A DNA stretch of 64,000 nucleotides. Source: Mannheimia pernigra. Lineage in GTDB: Bacteria; Pseudomonadota; Gammaproteobacteria; Enterobacterales; Pasteurellaceae. The notes under the pieces are model-generated. The model worked only from the letters and a program-made list of their open reading frames with translations. It was not told the origin of the DNA and did no database searches. The stretch lies in assembly GCF_013377995.1 (NCBI RefSeq), contig NZ_CP055305.1, positions 2,105,357 through 2,169,356 of the forward strand. Reading direction: 5' to 3'. The translations under genes were made by a program, and so were the position numbers. Within the stretch, counting starts at the first letter, position 1, and every line of letters begins with the position of its first letter. Of this stretch, positions 61,439 to 64,000 are shown one piece after another.

Positions 61439-61948
61439 ATGCCTTTATTAGATAGTTTTAAAGTTGATCATACTAAAATGAATGCCCCTGCCGTACGTGT
61501 TGCCAAAACGATGACAACACCAAAAGGCGACACCATTACCGTATTTGATTTACGCTTCTGCCGTCCGAATATTGATATTCTGCCTGTACGAGGTATTCAC
61601 ACAATGGAGCACCTTTTTGCAGGATTTATGCGAGATCACCTAAATAGCAAAAGCGTAGAGATTATTGATATTTCACCAATGGGCTGTCGCACTGGTTTTT
61701 ATATGTCGCTAATTGGTACGCCTTCAGCACAAGAAGTCGCGAATGCGTGGGAAGCATCAATGAACGATGTATTAAACAAAATTCCAGATGTATCTGCCAT
61801 TCCAGAACTTAATGAATACCAATGTGGATCTTACAAAGAACATTCATTGGAAGAAGCTCATAATATTGCGCGTAATGTTTTAAATACAGGCATCGGAATT
61901 AACCACAACGAAGATTTGGCATTAGATGAAAAATTACTAAACCTATAG
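61439..61948 (+). CDS. luxS: S-ribosylhomocysteine lyase LuxS
   Basis: LuxS cleaves S-ribosylhomocysteine to homocysteine and DPD, the autoinducer-2 precursor. The 169-residue product has the metal ligands His54 and His58 (HTMEH), GCRTGFYM with Cys83, and QCGSYKEH with Cys129. GGAG precedes the ATG, 15 bases after letB. Confidence 0.98.
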   Translation: MPLLDSFKVDHTKMNAPAVRVAKTMTTPKGDTITVFDLRFCRPNIDILPVRGIHTMEHLFAGFMRDHLNSKSVEIIDISPMGCRTGFYMSLIGTPSAQEVANAWEASMNDVLNKIPDVSAIPELNEYQCGSYKEHSLEEAHNIARNVLNTGIGINHNEDLALDEKLLNL

Positions 61949-62028
61949 TTCTGTGATGTTGATCGAATAGCACATCAGGCTATACAAGCGGTCAAATTTA
62001 CTCACAACATTGCAAAATCAACAAATTA

Positions 62029-62059
62029 AGGGGTAAATCGCCATTTACCCCTACTTTTT
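62029..62059 (+). terminator. Terminator after luxS
   Basis: The stem AGGGGTAAAT / ATTTACCCCT with a 4-base loop is followed by ACTTTTT. An uptake signal lies just before it (about 61984). Confidence 0.85.
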
Positions 62060-62080
62060 ATATTTGGAAATCATTAATTT

Positions 62081-63928
62081 ATGTTTGAAAAACTCTTTAG
62101 ATGGTTTGAGGCAAGGGTGGAAACCTACCCCAATGAAATGCCACAAACGCCAAAATCAGGCTTAATTCCCTTCATTTTTGATGCTACAAAAGGTATGCGG
62201 ATTTATATTTTAATTCTGACAATCTTTGTGGCAGCAGTTGGCGTTATTGAAGCTATTTTGTTTCAATTTATGGGCGATTTAGTTGATTGGATCAACACAT
62301 ATTCCCCATCTGAGCTCTGGGCAGAAAAAGGTTGGACAATCATAGGAATGTTTTTTATTGCAATACTTGCCGTTGTGTTCGTTTATCTCGCCAGCAGCAT
62401 TCGCTTCCAATCGTTGCAAGGGGTTTTCCCAATGCGTTTACGTTGGAATTTTCATCGCTTAATGTTAGGACAAAGTTTAGGTTTCTATCAAGATGAATTT
62501 GCTGGCAGGGTATCTGCAAAAGTAATGCAGACCGCACTCTCCGTGCGTGACGTAATGATGACTTGTGCAGATATGCTTGTTTATGTACTCGTTTATTTTA
62601 CTACCTCAAGTGTGATTTTATTGCAGCTAGATGGCTGGCTATTTGTGCCGTTCATCTTATGGGTTATCTCACTTGGCGCAACTATTATCTATTTTGTACC
62701 CAAACTTGCTCAAGCTGCCCAAGAGCAATCTGATGCTCGAAGCCTTATGACAGGAAGAATTACCGACGCTTACTCAAACATCGCAACCGTAAAATTATTC
62801 TCTCACGGTAACCGTGAATCCGCCTACGCAAAAGAGTCAATGGAAGAATTTATGGTTACCGTGCATAAACAAATGCGTTTGGTTACCGTCATTGAAACGA
62901 TCACCAACCTCACCTCTATGGCGTTAATTATTTCAACCGCAGGTATCGGTTTATGGCTTTGGGGCTCAAGTGTTGTAACCGCAGGAGCAATCGCTACCTC
63001 AACGGCTTTAGCACTACGCATCAAAGGTTTATCACAATGGATTATGTGGGAATTTGCCCGTCTATTTGAAAATTTAGGTACCGTGCAAGATGGTATGATG
63101 ACATTTTCTAAGCAACATAATGTCGTAGATAAAGAAAATGCCCAGCCATTAAATGTAACGAAAGGCGAAATTAAATTTGAGAATGTCGATTTTGCCTACG
63201 ATGTAAAAAAACCATTACTGAAAGATTTTAACTTAACCATTAAACCAGGTGAAAAAGTGGGCTTAGTCGGTCGCAGTGGAGCAGGTAAATCAACGCTAAC
63301 TAACTTATTACTGCGTTTTTACGATATTCAAGGCGGCTCAATTACAATTGACGGGCAGAATATTCGAGACATCACGCAAGAAAGCCTCCGCTCACAAATT
63401 GGTTTGGTTACACAAGACACTTCTCTACTCCACCGATCTGTGCGTGAAAACTTAATGTATGGTCGCCCAACCGCAACGGAAGCAGAAATGATCAACGCTG
63501 TAGAACAAGCTGCCGCCAGCGAATTTATTCCCAACCTTCAAGATGCCAAAGGTAGAACAGGGTTTGATGCCCACGTCGGCGAGCGAGGCGTTAAGCTCTC
63601 GGGCGGACAACGCCAACGCATTGCCATCGCCCGTGTAATGCTCAAAGATGCCCCCATTCTATTACTAGATGAGGCAACCAGTGCCTTAGATTCCGAAGTG
63701 GAAGTGGCTATTCAAGAAAATTTAGCTAAGCTGATGGAAGGCAAAACGGTCGTAGCAATTGCTCACCGCCTCTCCACCATTATGGCGATGGACAGATTAA
63801 TTGTGCTAGATAAAGGCGAAATTGTCGAACAAGGCACGCACGAAGAGCTACTTGCCCACAACGGCGTTTACGCCCGACTTTGGGCTCACCAAAGTGGCGG
63901 GTTCTTGCCAGAGCACACGGATATCTAA
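62081..63928 (+). CDS. ABC exporter, fused membrane and ATP-binding domains
   Basis: The 615-residue half-transporter has six N-terminal membrane helices (about residues 45-330) followed by one ATPase domain. Walker A GRSGAGKST lies near 395, the signature is LSGGQRQRIAIARVML, Walker B is ILLLDEATSALDS, and the H-loop is IAHRLST. It should act as a dimer in the MsbA-like class. Substrate cannot be read from the sequence. It resembles the uncharacterised H. influenzae ABC exporters. Nothing adjacent suggests a cargo. Confidence 0.9.
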   Translation: MFEKLFRWFEARVETYPNEMPQTPKSGLIPFIFDATKGMRIYILILTIFVAAVGVIEAILFQFMGDLVDWINTYSPSELWAEKGWTIIGMFFIAILAVVFVYLASSIRFQSLQGVFPMRLRWNFHRLMLGQSLGFYQDEFAGRVSAKVMQTALSVRDVMMTCADMLVYVLVYFTTSSVILLQLDGWLFVPFILWVISLGATIIYFVPKLAQAAQEQSDARSLMTGRITDAYSNIATVKLFSHGNRESAYAKESMEEFMVTVHKQMRLVTVIETITNLTSMALIISTAGIGLWLWGSSVVTAGAIATSTALALRIKGLSQWIMWEFARLFENLGTVQDGMMTFSKQHNVVDKENAQPLNVTKGEIKFENVDFAYDVKKPLLKDFNLTIKPGEKVGLVGRSGAGKSTLTNLLLRFYDIQGGSITIDGQNIRDITQESLRSQIGLVTQDTSLLHRSVRENLMYGRPTATEAEMINAVEQAAASEFIPNLQDAKGRTGFDAHVGERGVKLSGGQRQRIAIARVMLKDAPILLLDEATSALDSEVEVAIQENLAKLMEGKTVVAIAHRLSTIMAMDRLIVLDKGEIVEQGTHEELLAHNGVYARLWAHQSGGFLPEHTDI

Positions 63929-64000
63929 GTCCGGATCTCATACTCTTTTTAAGATCAAGCGGTCATTTTTAGTGTAACATTTGCAAATTTTTCAGCAAAA

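Noticed and set aside
1..64000. tRNA, rRNA, tmRNA, prophage or insertion-sequence genes
   Set aside because: No T-loop plus acceptor-stem patterns, rRNA stretches, integrase or transposase motifs were recognised by eye. A covariance-model search would be the decisive test for RNA genes.

Overview
The window looks like the chromosome of a member of the Pasteurellaceae. It is AT-rich. It carries many copies of the DNA uptake signal ACAAGCGGT (both strands, often as inverted pairs), which is the variant typical of the Actinobacillus pleuropneumoniae / Mannheimia / Bibersteinia group rather than the Haemophilus influenzae variant. Gene content and order (fis after dusB, dksA-pcnB-folK, rpsF-priB-rpsR-rplI, argR/mdh, serB/ytjB, ybfE-fldA-fur) are ordinary gammaproteobacterial. 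A two-component transferrin receptor points to a vertebrate-associated bacterium. Mannheimia or Bibersteinia is my best guess at genus; species cannot be fixed from sequence alone.

Layout. 1-5.2 kb: end of dusB, fis, then the iron-uptake pair tbpB-tbpA on the minus strand behind a Fur-box-like site. 5.3-11.2 kb: rnt, gloA, a membrane protein, folK-pcnB-dksA (pcnB probably starts at AUU), and thiB behind a TPP riboswitch. 11.2-12.7 kb: a regulatory stretch with the riboswitch, a PurR-like operator, a promoter and a short leader ORF running through a terminator, followed by a cytosine-deaminase-like amidohydrolase. 12.7-18.6 kb: an outer-membrane efflux lipoprotein, gmk, gpt, and a Slam transporter gene next to a repeat-rich surface lipoprotein that is its probable client. 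18.8-21.8 kb: pepD, a small secreted protein, lpxM. 22-28.3 kb: the rsx (rnf) electron-transfer operon, interrupted between rsxC and rsxD by a TRIC/UPF0126 gene. 28.5-34.3 kb: ettA, a 52-residue lipoprotein, dnaQ, the rpsF ribosomal operon and purD. 34.4-44.5 kb: pnuC, cysZ, zipA-ligA, galE, metF, ampG, adk and an exported protein. 44.6-57.1 kb: uvrD, a SulA-type epimerase, argR, mdh, a bacterial eRF1-like (baeRF) protein, yajQ, serB, ytjB, infA, an HI0933-type flavoprotein, a purine permease and usg. 57.4-64 kb: ybfE-fldA-fur, a seven-MCE-domain letB, luxS and an ABC exporter.

Themes that connect genes. Iron: fur lies in the same window as the Fur-box-preceded tbpBA, and the Slam protein could export TbpB as well as its neighbour lipoprotein. 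Purines: PurR-like palindromes lie before purD, the amidohydrolase, gpt and (less surely) the purine permease. Uptake sequences: inverted USS pairs act as hairpins and terminators between genes, one pair builds the P3 arm of the TPP riboswitch, and one USS is inside each unit of a 120-bp tandem repeat in rsxC. No tRNA, rRNA, CRISPR array, prophage or insertion sequence was seen.
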